From Nocardia altamirensis NBRC 108246 (lineage in GTDB: Bacteria; Actinomycetota; Actinomycetes; Mycobacteriales; Mycobacteriaceae), in contig NZ_BDAY01000045.1 of assembly GCF_001612685.1 (NCBI RefSeq), positions 40,949 to 104,948 of the forward strand: 64,000 nucleotides of DNA. Reading direction: 5' to 3'. The position numbers and the translations under genes were made by a program. Below, piece after piece: positions 41,566-51,621 of the stretch. How positions within the stretch are numbered: the first letter of the stretch is position 1; each line of letters starts with the position of its first letter. The notes under the pieces are model-generated. The model ran no database searches. It was not told the origin of the DNA and worked only from the letters and a program-made list of their open reading frames with translations.

Positions 41566-42771
41566 TCAACGCCGCGGGCGCAGCGCACCGGCGCCCATCG
41601 CCGCCAACAGCACGATCAGCACCGGAACGGCGAGGCCGGCGGTCAACCCGTGCGCGTGCGCGACGAGGCCGATCAGCACTGGACCGGTGAAGAACCCGAG
41701 GTAGCCGAGGATGGACACGTTGGCGATCGCCCGAGCCGTCGAAATCCCCGGCACCGCACCACTTGCCGCGAACGTGAGCGGCAGCGTGAACGAGATGCCC
41801 GCGCCGAACAGCACCAAGCCGACCAGCGCCGGGATCGTCTCCCCGATCAGCAGGGCGGCGCCGAGCCCGAGCCCGGCCGCCATGGTGCCCGCGGCAAACG
41901 GCAGGACCGGGCCGAACCGGGTCACGAGCCGATCGCCCGCGAGCCTGCCGACAAACATGGCGCCCGCGAAAAGGGCGAATCCCAGTGCCGCGACGGTGGT
42001 GTCGGCACCGGTCTCGTCTCGCAGATACACCGCGACCCAATCGTTGGCGGAGCCCTCGGCCAGTGCCACGCAGAAGGCGAGCGCGCCGAGCACGATCAGC
42101 CTGGCTGGCCAACGCCAGGTGTGCGTCGGCCGACCGTTCTGCGTGCCGATCGTCGGCCTTCGGTCGATCGACGATGGCAGCAGTCGACGCGCACCGATGG
42201 TGCCCGCCGCCGCGACCAGGACGGAAACACCGACGAAATGGCTTGCGAGCGTAGCGCCGACGTATTCCGCGCCGGCGCCGACCAGTGAGCCGCCGATCAC
42301 CCCGAGGCTGTGGCAGGCGTGAATCCCGGACAGCAGCGGCCGTCCTGTCACCTGCTCGATCGCCACCCCGTGCGCGTTCATCGCGATATCGACGACGCTG
42401 TTGAGCACCGCGAAGGCGCCGACCGCAACGATCAGGCCGAGCAGGCTTCGCGCGAGCAGCAGACTCGACAGTGACACCGCGAAGAGCGGCATCGCGACCT
42501 GCAACGTCGTCCGGCTGCCGAATCGCAGCGTGACGAGCTTGCCCGCTTGCAGGCCGAGTACCGCTCCGATATTCAGCCCAGCGAACGCCGCGGCCAGGCC
42601 CGCATCGTCGAGGCCGAGCTCATCCTTCAGCGTCGGTATTCGGGCCGCCCAGGTCGCGAACAGTGCACCGGTGAGAAAGAACGTCAACCGGACCGACCAG
42701 AGCGCCGCCCGGCTTGCCGAACTGGTGGGGACGGTGGCGACCGCCGCGTCGCCGCCAGCGCCGAAGGTCAC
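41566..42771 (-). CDS. MFS transporter
   Basis: A 401-residue major facilitator with twelve hydrophobic helices. The early LFATWAARIPTLKDELGLDDAGL and GLQAGKLVTLRFGSRTT segments are like the YbjJ/FucP-related uptake or efflux branch. GTG 42771 follows AGGAGG by six bases. The N-terminus is short and Ala-rich. Substrate is not evident. It is divergent from the FAD oxidoreductase at 42923, with 151 bases between. Confidence 0.85.
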   Translation of the reverse strand: MTFGAGGDAAVATVPTSSASRAALWSVRLTFFLTGALFATWAARIPTLKDELGLDDAGLAAAFAGLNIGAVLGLQAGKLVTLRFGSRTTLQVAMPLFAVSLSSLLLARSLLGLIVAVGAFAVLNSVVDIAMNAHGVAIEQVTGRPLLSGIHACHSLGVIGGSLVGAGAEYVGATLASHFVGVSVLVAAAGTIGARRLLPSSIDRRPTIGTQNGRPTHTWRWPARLIVLGALAFCVALAEGSANDWVAVYLRDETGADTTVAALGFALFAGAMFVGRLAGDRLVTRFGPVLPFAAGTMAAGLGLGAALLIGETIPALVGLVLFGAGISFTLPLTFAASGAVPGISTARAIANVSILGYLGFFTGPVLIGLVAHAHGLTAGLAVPVLIVLLAAMGAGALRPRR

Positions 42772-42922
42772 GGCGATCCTCCTAATGCAGTGCGCCGCTG
42801 GGCATCTCGATCGAGTTCCCCACCACGGTAGCGCGTCCCGTCATCGGATGAATTTGCTCCTGGTCGGCGTGTTCTCGGCGGTATCTGTGTCGGGTGGTGG
42901 GGATTCGTGCTATCGAGGACGA

Positions 42923-44476
42923 ATGGAGCCGACGCGGTCGTCGTATGACGTGGTGATTGTGGGGGGTGGCCACAATGGGTTGGTGGCCGCCGCGTACCTG
43001 GCGCGGGCCGGGCGGTCGGTGCTGGTTATGGAGCGGCAGGGGCATACCGGCGGCGCTGCGGTGTCGGCGCGGGTATTCGACGGGGTGGATGCGCGGTTGT
43101 CGCGGTATTCGTATTTGGTGAGTTTGTTGCCCCGCCAGATTGTCGAGGAATTGGGGCTGCGGTTCGCGACGCGGCGGCGGCGGATTTCGTCGTATACGCC
43201 GGTGGGGTCGGGTGGGCTGCTCGTCGATACCGGGTCCGAAGCGCGGACCAGGGCCAGCTTTGTCGAGCTGACCGGGTCGGATCGGGATTTTGTTGCGTGG
43301 CAACGGTTTTACGGGATAACCGGGCGGTTGGCCGAGCGGGTGTTTCCCACGTTGACGCGGCCGTTGCCGTCGAGGGCCGAGTTGGAGCGGGTCGTCGACG
43401 ATCCGGTGGCGTGGACGGCGCTGTTCGAGCGACCGCTCGGGGAGACCATCGAGTCGGAGTTCGCCGACGACACGGTGCGTGGGGTGGTGCTCACCGATGC
43501 GTTGATCGGCACGTTCACCCACGCACATGATGCGACGCTGCGGCAGAACCGGTGCTTCCTCTACCACGTGATCGGCGGCGGGACCGGCGACTGGGATGTT
43601 CCGGTCGGTGGCATGGGCGCGCTCACCGACGCGCTGGCGGGGGCCGCGCGCACCGCCGGTGCGGAGATCGTGACCGACTGCGAGGTGACCGCGATCGAGA
43701 CCGACGGTGGCACTGCCGAAGTGCGCTATGCGGGTGGAGCGGTGGGTGCGGGCTACGTTCTGGTGAACGCGGCGCCGCACCAGCTGGCGGGCCTGCTCGG
43801 CGCGCCGGAACCGCCGAAACCCGAAGGGGCGCAACTGAAGGTCAACATGTTGCTGCGGCGCCTACCGCGGTTGCGTGATACCGAGGTCGACCCGGCGGAG
43901 GCCTTCGCGGGGACCTTTCACATCGGCGAGTCCTACGCCCAGCTGGATCGGGCCTACGGTGAGGCGGCGATCGGCCGGATACCTTCCGCGCCGCCGTCGG
44001 AGATCTACTGCCACACGCTGACCGATCCGTCGATCCTGTCGCCGGAGTTGGCCGCGCAAGGAGCGCACACGCTGACGTTGTTCGGGTTGCACACACCGGC
44101 AAAGCTTTTCGCCAAGGATCCGGTCGCGGCCAAGGATGCGCTGGTGAAAGCAACTCTTGCGCAACTGGATTCGGTGCTCGCCGAGCCGATCAGCGACTGC
44201 CTCGCGGTGGATGCGCACGGCGAGCCGTGCCTCGAGGCGAAGACTCCGCTCGATCTCGAGCGCGAGGTCGGCCTGCCCGGCGGTCACATCTTCCACCGCG
44301 ACTTGGCATTTCCGTTCCAGGCCGACGACGCGGACACCGACCCGGCCACGCGGTGGGGTGTGTCGACCAGCCACCCAAACGTCCTGCTGTGCGGCGCGGG
44401 CGCAGTCCGAGGCGGCGGGGTCAGCGGCATTCCAGGTCACAATGCCGCCATGGCCGTTCTCGAACTGCGCCCGTAG
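42923..44476 (+). CDS. Phytoene-desaturase/PYROXD2-like FAD oxidoreductase
   Basis: A 517-residue flavoprotein. The Rossmann start VVIVGGGHNGLVAAAYLARAG with the ERQGHTGGAA extension, VGGMGALTDALA, and the C-terminal CGAGAVRGGGVSGIPGHNAA are typical of the carotenoid/amine oxidoreductase family with PYROXD2-like members. No carotenoid genes are nearby, so a carotenoid role is not supported. The stop lies inside the first copy of a 16-base direct repeat whose second copy overlaps the stop of the convergent neighbour. Confidence 0.85.
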   Translation: MEPTRSSYDVVIVGGGHNGLVAAAYLARAGRSVLVMERQGHTGGAAVSARVFDGVDARLSRYSYLVSLLPRQIVEELGLRFATRRRRISSYTPVGSGGLLVDTGSEARTRASFVELTGSDRDFVAWQRFYGITGRLAERVFPTLTRPLPSRAELERVVDDPVAWTALFERPLGETIESEFADDTVRGVVLTDALIGTFTHAHDATLRQNRCFLYHVIGGGTGDWDVPVGGMGALTDALAGAARTAGAEIVTDCEVTAIETDGGTAEVRYAGGAVGAGYVLVNAAPHQLAGLLGAPEPPKPEGAQLKVNMLLRRLPRLRDTEVDPAEAFAGTFHIGESYAQLDRAYGEAAIGRIPSAPPSEIYCHTLTDPSILSPELAAQGAHTLTLFGLHTPAKLFAKDPVAAKDALVKATLAQLDSVLAEPISDCLAVDAHGEPCLEAKTPLDLEREVGLPGGHIFHRDLAFPFQADDADTDPATRWGVSTSHPNVLLCGAGAVRGGGVSGIPGHNAAMAVLELRP

Positions 44477-44506
44477 TTCAGGCTCGCGTCAGTTCAGGCT
44501 CGCGTC
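44475..44506. repeat. Perfect 16-bp tandem duplication at converging gene ends
   Basis: AGTTCAGGCTCGCGTC occurs twice without a gap (44475-44490 and 44491-44506). The first copy begins inside the TAG of the FAD oxidoreductase gene, and the second ends inside the stop codon of the MDR gene. A slippage duplication is the simplest origin. Confidence 0.9.
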
Positions 44507-45488
44507 ACACCTTCGGTGCCAAGGCGATCTTCGAACTGCGTCCGGGAGTTTCGGTGGCAACGGCCGCGTCGGCCGCCTGCTCCAGGGGATAGGTGGCCTC
44601 GATATCGAGCCGAAGCACACCCTTGGCCGCCGCGGTCACCAGCTCGCCGATGAGCCGCCGGAGCTCATCGGGAGTGGCCTCCTTGCCCCGGGTAGAGCCC
44701 CAAAAACCCTTGACCACTGCCTCTTTGAAGATGAGGGTGCCAGGGTTGAGCGTCAACGGCTGCCCCGACAGCGCACCGAACGAGATGAACTGTCCCTTGG
44801 CGGCGAGCAAATCCAGCGCGGCGCTACCCGCCTTACCTGCCACCTGATCGACGACGCGCACGATCGGCGCCCCCGATGTCGCGGCCTTGGCCGCCTCGAC
44901 CCAGCCTTCGGATTCGGTGTCGATGACCGGCTCGAAGCCTGCCGCGCGCAACGCCTCGACCGACTTCGGTCCGCGCACCAGGTTCAACACGTTGATATCC
45001 CGTTGCCGCGCAAGCACATTGACGAGCCGTCCGACGGCGCCGTTGGCCGCGTTGATGGCAATCCAATCGCCGGGCGCCACGTCGAGATCCTCGAGCAGCA
45101 TCAGCGCGCTGAGCGGCATGGCCAGCAGCTGGGCGGCGGTCTCGTCGGGGACCGCGTCCGGCACCGGCACGACCGACGCGGCCTTGGCGACGAAGTACTC
45201 GGCCCACACCTGCTGGGCGCCGGATACCGCAATGCGCTGGCCCACAGTCAGACCGGTGACACCGGGTCCGAGCGCGTCGATCCGCCCGACGGCCTCCGTG
45301 CCGGGGATCGCGGGCAGCGGCGGCTTGTATCCATAGACGCCACGCACCGTGGCGAGGTCGTGGTTGTGGATCGGCGCGAGGATCAGCTCGATCCGCACCT
45401 GTCCTTCGGCGGGCTCGGGCAACGGCTGATCCGCAGTGGTCAGCACGTCTTTGGGCTCGCCGAAACTTTCGATGACTACCGCACGCAT
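44505..45488 (-). CDS. Zinc-independent MDR-type oxidoreductase (quinone-reductase-like)
   Basis: A 327-residue medium-chain dehydrogenase/reductase. VVIESFGEPKDVL at the N-terminus, the ILAPIHNHDL catalytic-domain segment, PGTEAVGRI and a Rossmann motif INAANGAVGRL are visible. It lacks the Cys/His zinc ligands of alcohol dehydrogenases, so NADPH:quinone or enoyl reductase activity is likely. ATG 45488 matches the conserved MRAVV start. It ends a minus-strand run after ohrR and ohr, with a 14-base gap, suggesting it is co-expressed under peroxide stress. Confidence 0.87.
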   Translation of the reverse strand: MRAVVIESFGEPKDVLTTADQPLPEPAEGQVRIELILAPIHNHDLATVRGVYGYKPPLPAIPGTEAVGRIDALGPGVTGLTVGQRIAVSGAQQVWAEYFVAKAASVVPVPDAVPDETAAQLLAMPLSALMLLEDLDVAPGDWIAINAANGAVGRLVNVLARQRDINVLNLVRGPKSVEALRAAGFEPVIDTESEGWVEAAKAATSGAPIVRVVDQVAGKAGSAALDLLAAKGQFISFGALSGQPLTLNPGTLIFKEAVVKGFWGSTRGKEATPDELRRLIGELVTAAAKGVLRLDIEATYPLEQAADAAVATETPGRSSKIALAPKV

Positions 45489-45502
45489 GATGGCTTCTCC
45501 GT

Positions 45503-45925
45503 TCAGTCTTCGGCGAGGACGACGTCGACGTCGATGTTGCCGCGGGTGGCGTTGGAGTACGGGCACACCTGATGTGCCTTGTCGGCCAAGGCTTGTGCGT
45601 CCTCACGGGACAGGTGGGGCAGTGACACCTCGAGGGTCACCGCGAGACCGAACCCACCCGCATCGTTGGGTCCGATGCCGACGCGCGCCCCGACGGCGGA
45701 GTCGTCGATGTTGGCCTTGGCCTGCTTGCCGACCAGCCGCAGCGCCGAGTGGAAACAGGCCGCGTAGCCCGCCGCGAACAGCTGCTCGGGGTTGGTGCCC
45801 TCGCCGTTGCCGCCCATCTCCTTCGGGGTGGCCAGGGTGACGTCGACCTTGCCGTCGGTGGTGCGTGCGTGCCCGTTGCGCCCGTCGCCGGTGGCCAGCG
45901 CCTCGGCGGTGTACAGGATCTTCAT
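45503..45925 (-). CDS. ohr: Organic hydroperoxide resistance protein (Ohr/OsmC family)
   Basis: A 140-residue thiol peroxidase. The two active Cys are in AAGYAACFHSAL and HQVCPYSNATRGNI, with an Arg/Glu network in TNPEQLFAAGY. It reduces organic and fatty acid hydroperoxides using lipoyl- or similar dithiols. ATG 45925 overlaps the ohrR stop by ATGA, so the pair is translationally coupled. The SLPHLSREDAQALADKAHQ segment is typical of Ohr rather than OsmC. Confidence 0.93.
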   Translation of the reverse strand: MKILYTAEALATGDGRNGHARTTDGKVDVTLATPKEMGGNGEGTNPEQLFAAGYAACFHSALRLVGKQAKANIDDSAVGARVGIGPNDAGGFGLAVTLEVSLPHLSREDAQALADKAHQVCPYSNATRGNIDVDVVLAED

Positions 45926-46374
45926 GGCTCTTCTCCTTCGTTCGGCTGAGCGGTGAGCGAATCGGTCAGGCGCCGCAACGTGCTGCGCAGCGCGAGGAAT
46001 TCGTCCATGGAAAGGCCGCAGGCCACGGCCATTTCGTCGGGAATGTCGCGGGCTTCGTCGCGCAGTGCGCGCCCGCGGTCGGTGAGCTGGATGTCGACGC
46101 GACGTTCGTCGGCCGTCGAGCGTTGGCGCCGCACGAGGCCTGCCGCCTCCAGCCGCTTGAGCAGTGGAGACAGCGTGCCGGAGTCCAACGCGAGCGCGTG
46201 GCACACGTCGCCGACGCTACGCCCGTCGCGTTCCCACAGCGCCAGCATCACCAGGTACTGCGGATAGGTCAGTCCCAGCCGTTCCAGTTTCGGCCGGTAG
46301 ACCGCGGTCATCGCCCGCGATGCCGCGTAGAGCGGGAAGCAGATCTGCTCATCGAGGGTGAGGTGGTCGGTCAT
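45922..46374 (-). CDS. ohrR: MarR-family peroxide-sensing repressor (OhrR)
   Basis: A 150-residue winged-helix repressor. LDEQICFPLYAASRAM carries the single reactive N-terminal Cys (about residue 12) that OhrR proteins use to sense organic peroxides. TYPQYLVMLALWERDG, LDSGTLSPLLKRLEAAGLV and the wing RRQRSTADERRVDIQLT follow. ATG 46374 was chosen over a TTG further upstream. The palindrome TAAGTTGTGCACAACTTA 23 bases upstream is the expected autoregulatory operator. Together with ohr this forms the classic peroxide-response unit. Confidence 0.93.
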   Translation of the reverse strand: MTDHLTLDEQICFPLYAASRAMTAVYRPKLERLGLTYPQYLVMLALWERDGRSVGDVCHALALDSGTLSPLLKRLEAAGLVRRQRSTADERRVDIQLTDRGRALRDEARDIPDEMAVACGLSMDEFLALRSTLRRLTDSLTAQPNEGEEP

Positions 46375-46396
46375 GACCAACAACTTAGTCCGCAAT

Positions 46397-46414
46397 TAAG
46401 TTGTGCACAACTTA
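46397..46414. promoter_or_regulatory. OhrR operator (perfect 18-bp palindrome)
   Basis: TAAGTTGTGCACAACTTA is a perfect dyad just upstream of ohrR, and the half-site CAACTTAG recurs at 46381. MarR/OhrR repressors bind such AT-rich palindromes near their own promoter and release on peroxide oxidation. It also lies upstream of the divergent methyltransferase gene at 46631. Confidence 0.85.
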
Positions 46415-46630
46415 TCTAGAGGTGTTGTCAGTCACCCCGGTGGCGGCTCGCGGCGGCGGATGTAGAGTGTCCAGGCCGCCGACGCTGGAGGAGCAACAGT
46501 TTCCGTGCGCTCGTCCGGTCAGAAGGCTCGTGTCCGATGTGACTGTTTGGTGTTTATCTCCGAATTGCCCGACACGGCAGTCTGGTCGCTTGTACAGTCA
46601 GCCGCACGTCCCATCTCGAGGAGCCGCGTC

Positions 46631-47422
46631 ATGGTCCGCGAAACCGATCGTTTGATCCGCACCGATGTGCCCCATTCCGCTCGAATCTGGAACTACTGGC
46701 TCGGCGGCCAGGACTTTTATGAAGTCGACCGAATAGCTGGGGAGTCAGGGACGTCGGTTTTTCCCGATATCGGTGTTATGGCGCGACAATCGCGAAGGTT
46801 CTTGATCCGCGTGGTGCGCTATATCGCGGCGGAGGCCGGCATCCGGCAGTTCCTCGACATCGGCACCGGATTGCCGACGATGCAGAACACTCACGAGGTC
46901 GCGCAGGGTGTCGCGCCGGAATCCAAGATCGTTTATGTGGACAACGATCCGCTTGTCCTTGCACATGCACGCGCATTGTTGGTCAATACCACGGACGAAG
47001 GTGTCACCGCGCTCATCGAGGCCGACTTCCATGATCCGGATCAGATAATTATTGAAGCGCGCAACATTCTCAACTTCAACAAACCAGTTGCCGTCTTGTT
47101 CATGGGAGTTCTCGGACATGCGCGTACGTGGGACGACGTTCTACGTATCACCGGCACGTTGATAGATGCCATTCCGTCCGGAAGTTATTTCGCGATGTAC
47201 GAGGGCACCACTGAGGACAGTCGACTGGTCCGGCTGCAGGAGTACTACGCCAAAACCGGCGCGGTTCCTTACTATGTGCGCACTGTCGACCAGATCCGCG
47301 AAGTGTTCAAGAACCTCGAGCTCGTCGAACCCGGCGTCGTTCCGGTCAACCGGTGGCATATCGACGGCACCGAGATCGAGGACGAGTCCGCCGCGTGGGG
47401 CGGCGTCGGCCGCAAGCTCTAG
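46631..47422 (+). CDS. SAM-dependent methyltransferase (Methyltransf_19 type)
   Basis: A 263-residue protein of the actinobacterial methyltransferase family (PF04672-like). The typical start TDVPHSARIWNYWLGGQDFYEVD, the SAM-binding GIRQFLDIGTGLPTMQNTHE and YVDNDPLVLAHARALL, and the C-terminal PVNRWHID are present. Many paralogues occur in Streptomyces and Nocardia, and substrates are mostly unknown. ATG 46631 is the start of the conserved region. AT content is a little higher at 46980-47120 than in flanking genes. Confidence 0.88.
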   Translation: MVRETDRLIRTDVPHSARIWNYWLGGQDFYEVDRIAGESGTSVFPDIGVMARQSRRFLIRVVRYIAAEAGIRQFLDIGTGLPTMQNTHEVAQGVAPESKIVYVDNDPLVLAHARALLVNTTDEGVTALIEADFHDPDQIIIEARNILNFNKPVAVLFMGVLGHARTWDDVLRITGTLIDAIPSGSYFAMYEGTTEDSRLVRLQEYYAKTGAVPYYVRTVDQIREVFKNLELVEPGVVPVNRWHIDGTEIEDESAAWGGVGRKL

Positions 47423-47434
47423 CCTCTGCAAGAC

Positions 47435-48217
47435 CTACCCGGTACGGCCGCCGATGCGGTGTGTGAGGCTGTCCGCAGTAGCCCGAACCCGGACGGCCAA
47501 CGGCGCCCAGTCCGCAGGGCACGGGATGGTCTCGCAGTGATGGCGCAGCGTCACGCTGATCGCCGCGATCGGTCGCTGGTTGTGGTCGAAGACGGGGTAC
47601 CCGACCGAGGCATAGCCGGGAGTGACATGGCCGTCCTCGCAAGCCCAGCCGCGCCGCAGCTCGGTCGCCAGGACAGAACGCAGTGCCGCAAGGGAATTCG
47701 GCCCGCGCTCGGTGCGCCGGACGAACGACGACGCCGACGGGAACAGCGCACGGATCTGCGCGGCGGGGAGATGGGCGAGGATCGCGCGACCGCATGCGGT
47801 GAGGTGTGCGGGTAGCCGCACGCCGACGCCGGTGACCAGGGTTTCCGGCCGCACCGGCCGCTCCTTGATCAGGTACAGCAACTCGTTGCCGTGCAGCACG
47901 CCGAGGTGTGCGTTGTGCCCGACCTCCTCGACCAGTTCCCGCAGCAGCGGCCCGGCCAGGCGCTCGAGCGGGTCGTGGCGCAGGTAGGCGGAGCCGAGTT
48001 CGAACGCGGCGATGCCGAGGCCGTAGCGGCGCTCGCTGGGCAGACGGGTCACGAAGCGGGCCGCTTCCAGCTCGCCGAGCAGGTGATAGGTGGTGGATCG
48101 GGGCAGGTCGAGTTCCCGTGCGATGGTCGAGGCGGAGATCGGCCCTGCCCGTCCCGCGAGTAGTTGCAATACCGCCAAACCACGGCGCAACGCCGGGACG
48201 TCACTGCTCGTTCCCAT
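47435..48217 (-). CDS. IclR-family regulator, probable hut repressor
   Basis: A 260-residue IclR-type regulator. The winged helix (RRGLAVLQLLAGRAGPISAS with STTYHLLGELEAARFV) is followed by the GAF-like ligand domain (HLTACGRAILAHLP, RRTERGPNSLAAL, CEDGHVTPGYASVGYPVFDH). It is divergent from hutH with an 87-base gap. Control of the histidine utilisation genes, probably with urocanate or histidine as effector, is inferred from position. Its stop lies 12 bases from that of the methyltransferase gene. Confidence 0.88.
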   Translation of the reverse strand: MGTSSDVPALRRGLAVLQLLAGRAGPISASTIARELDLPRSTTYHLLGELEAARFVTRLPSERRYGLGIAAFELGSAYLRHDPLERLAGPLLRELVEEVGHNAHLGVLHGNELLYLIKERPVRPETLVTGVGVRLPAHLTACGRAILAHLPAAQIRALFPSASSFVRRTERGPNSLAALRSVLATELRRGWACEDGHVTPGYASVGYPVFDHNQRPIAAISVTLRHHCETIPCPADWAPLAVRVRATADSLTHRIGGRTG

Positions 48218-48232
48218 GCCATCTCCTCGGCG

Positions 48233-48250
48233 TGTCTTGGATATCAGACA
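48233..48250. promoter_or_regulatory. Candidate IclR operator in the hut promoter
   Basis: TGTCT-TGGATATC-AGACA is an interrupted dyad (arms 48233-48237 and 48246-48250) in the gap between the divergent regulator and hutH. IclR proteins bind similar short dyads. Confidence 0.45.
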
Positions 48251-48304
48251 GAATCGGCCTCGCCCTCATTCTCCACTGCCCGCCGCGACGGTGGAATGGA
48301 CCCC

Positions 48305-49864
48305 ATGCCGGACACTGCACAGCTACCGACCGTGGCACTCGATGGACCGTTGACGGGAGAGCGCGTCGTCGCCGTCGCGCGCCTCGGCGCGAAGGTCCAT
48401 TTGAGTAAGGCTACGGAGGAGCGGCTGGCCGCGGCACGGGAGCATGTCGAGGAGCTGGCCGCGGCCACCGTGCCGACCTACGGCGTCTCCACCGGCTTCG
48501 GCGCGCTGGCGACCCGGCACATCCCGCCGGAGAGCCGGGTCGCGCTGCAGCGCTCGCTGATCCGCTCGCACGCGGCGGGCGCAGGCCGCCCGGTCGAGCG
48601 CGAGGTGGTGCGCGCGCTGATGGTGCTGCGGCTGCGCACCCTGGCCACCGGCCACACCGGCATCCGCCCGGAGACCGCGGCCACCCTGGCCGCGCTGATC
48701 AACGCCGACATCACCCCGATCGTGCACGAGTACGGCTCGCTCGGGTGTTCCGGCGACCTCGCGCCACTGGCCGCGGTGGCGCTCGCGCTGATGGGCGAGG
48801 GCGAGGTCACCGACGCGGACGGCACTGTGCTGGACGCGGCAACGGCGTTGCGCGACAACGGCATCAAGCCGGTCGTGCTCGCCGAGAAGGAGGGGCTCGC
48901 ACTGACCAACGGCACCGACGGCATGCTCGGCATGCTGGTGCTCGCGCTCGCCGACCTGAGCATGCTGCTCGACGTCGCCGACATCACCGCGGCCATGAGC
49001 GTCGAGGCGCTACTCGGCACCGACCGGGTCTTCGCCGCCGACCTGCAGGCACTGCGCCCGCACCCCGGCCAGGCCCGCTCGGCCGCGCGGATCAGCGCCG
49101 CCCTCGCCGGCTCGGCGATCGTGGCGAGTCACCGTGGGCCGGACTGCAATCGGGTGCAGGACGCGTACTCGCTGCGGTGCGCACCGCAGGTGCACGGCGC
49201 GGCCCGCGACACGGTCACGCACGCCGAGCTGGTCGCCGAGCGCGAATTGGCTTCCGCCATCGACAATCCCGTGGTGCTCGGCGACGGCAGGCTGGAGTCG
49301 AACGGCAATTTCCACGGCGCTCCGGTCGCCTACGTGCTCGACTTCCTCGCCATCCCGGTCGCCGACGTGGCGAGCATGGCCGAGCGGCGCACCGACCGGA
49401 TGCTCGATGTCGCACGCTCGCACGGACTTCCGCCGTTCCTGGCTGGCGATCCCGGCGTCGACTCCGGGCACATGATCGCCCAGTACACCCAGGCCGCCGT
49501 GGTGAGCGAGCTGAAGCGCCTCGCCGTGCCCGCGTCGGTGGACTCGATCCCGAGCAGCGCGATGCAGGAGGACCACGTCTCGATGGGCTGGTCGGCCGCG
49601 CGCAAGCTGCGCACCGCGGTCGACGGACTGACCACCGTGCTCGCGGTCGAATACCTCACCGCGGCACGCGCATTGGACTTCCGTGCCCCGCTGCGCCCCG
49701 GTCCGGCCACCGAGGCGGCCCGCGCCCTGCTGCGCGAAACCGTCGAAGGCCCTGGCCCGGACCGGCACCTCGCGCCCGAGATCGCCGCCGCCGAGGCGCT
49801 GATCCGCTCCGGCGCCCTCACTCGAGCAGTGCACCCCCACCTCGGCTCGTCGAACGAGTCATGA
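48305..49864 (+). CDS. hutH: Histidine ammonia-lyase
   Basis: A 519-residue lyase converting L-histidine to urocanate and ammonia, the first step of histidine breakdown. The MIO prosthetic group forms from three residues, seen here as Cys148-Ser149-Gly150 in SLGCSGDLAPLA instead of the commoner Ala-Ser-Gly. Other family blocks are TYGVSTGFGALATRHI, DAYSLRCAPQVHGAARD, SNGNFHGAPVAY and SSAMQEDHVSMGW. ATG 48305 starts shortly before the conserved region; ATG 48296 is also in frame. It is the first gene of the hut operon. Confidence 0.95.
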   Translation: MPDTAQLPTVALDGPLTGERVVAVARLGAKVHLSKATEERLAAAREHVEELAAATVPTYGVSTGFGALATRHIPPESRVALQRSLIRSHAAGAGRPVEREVVRALMVLRLRTLATGHTGIRPETAATLAALINADITPIVHEYGSLGCSGDLAPLAAVALALMGEGEVTDADGTVLDAATALRDNGIKPVVLAEKEGLALTNGTDGMLGMLVLALADLSMLLDVADITAAMSVEALLGTDRVFAADLQALRPHPGQARSAARISAALAGSAIVASHRGPDCNRVQDAYSLRCAPQVHGAARDTVTHAELVAERELASAIDNPVVLGDGRLESNGNFHGAPVAYVLDFLAIPVADVASMAERRTDRMLDVARSHGLPPFLAGDPGVDSGHMIAQYTQAAVVSELKRLAVPASVDSIPSSAMQEDHVSMGWSAARKLRTAVDGLTTVLAVEYLTAARALDFRAPLRPGPATEAARALLRETVEGPGPDRHLAPEIAAAEALIRSGALTRAVHPHLGSSNES

Positions 49865-49931
49865 CGGCGGGGTTCGACGAAAGCTGCCGCGGCCAGGCCT
49901 TGCTCGCGGCCGGAATCTATTGGAGGTTGGT

Positions 49932-51584
<1,653 letters not shown>

Positions 51585-51621
51585 CCAGCCGTGCACACGG
51601 CAGAACGGGAGTGACGACGCC

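Noticed and set aside
42923..44476. Carotenoid (phytoene) desaturase
   Set aside because: The fold matches the wider family, but no crtB, crtE or cyclase genes are near, and PYROXD2-like members are common, so a carotenoid role was not claimed.
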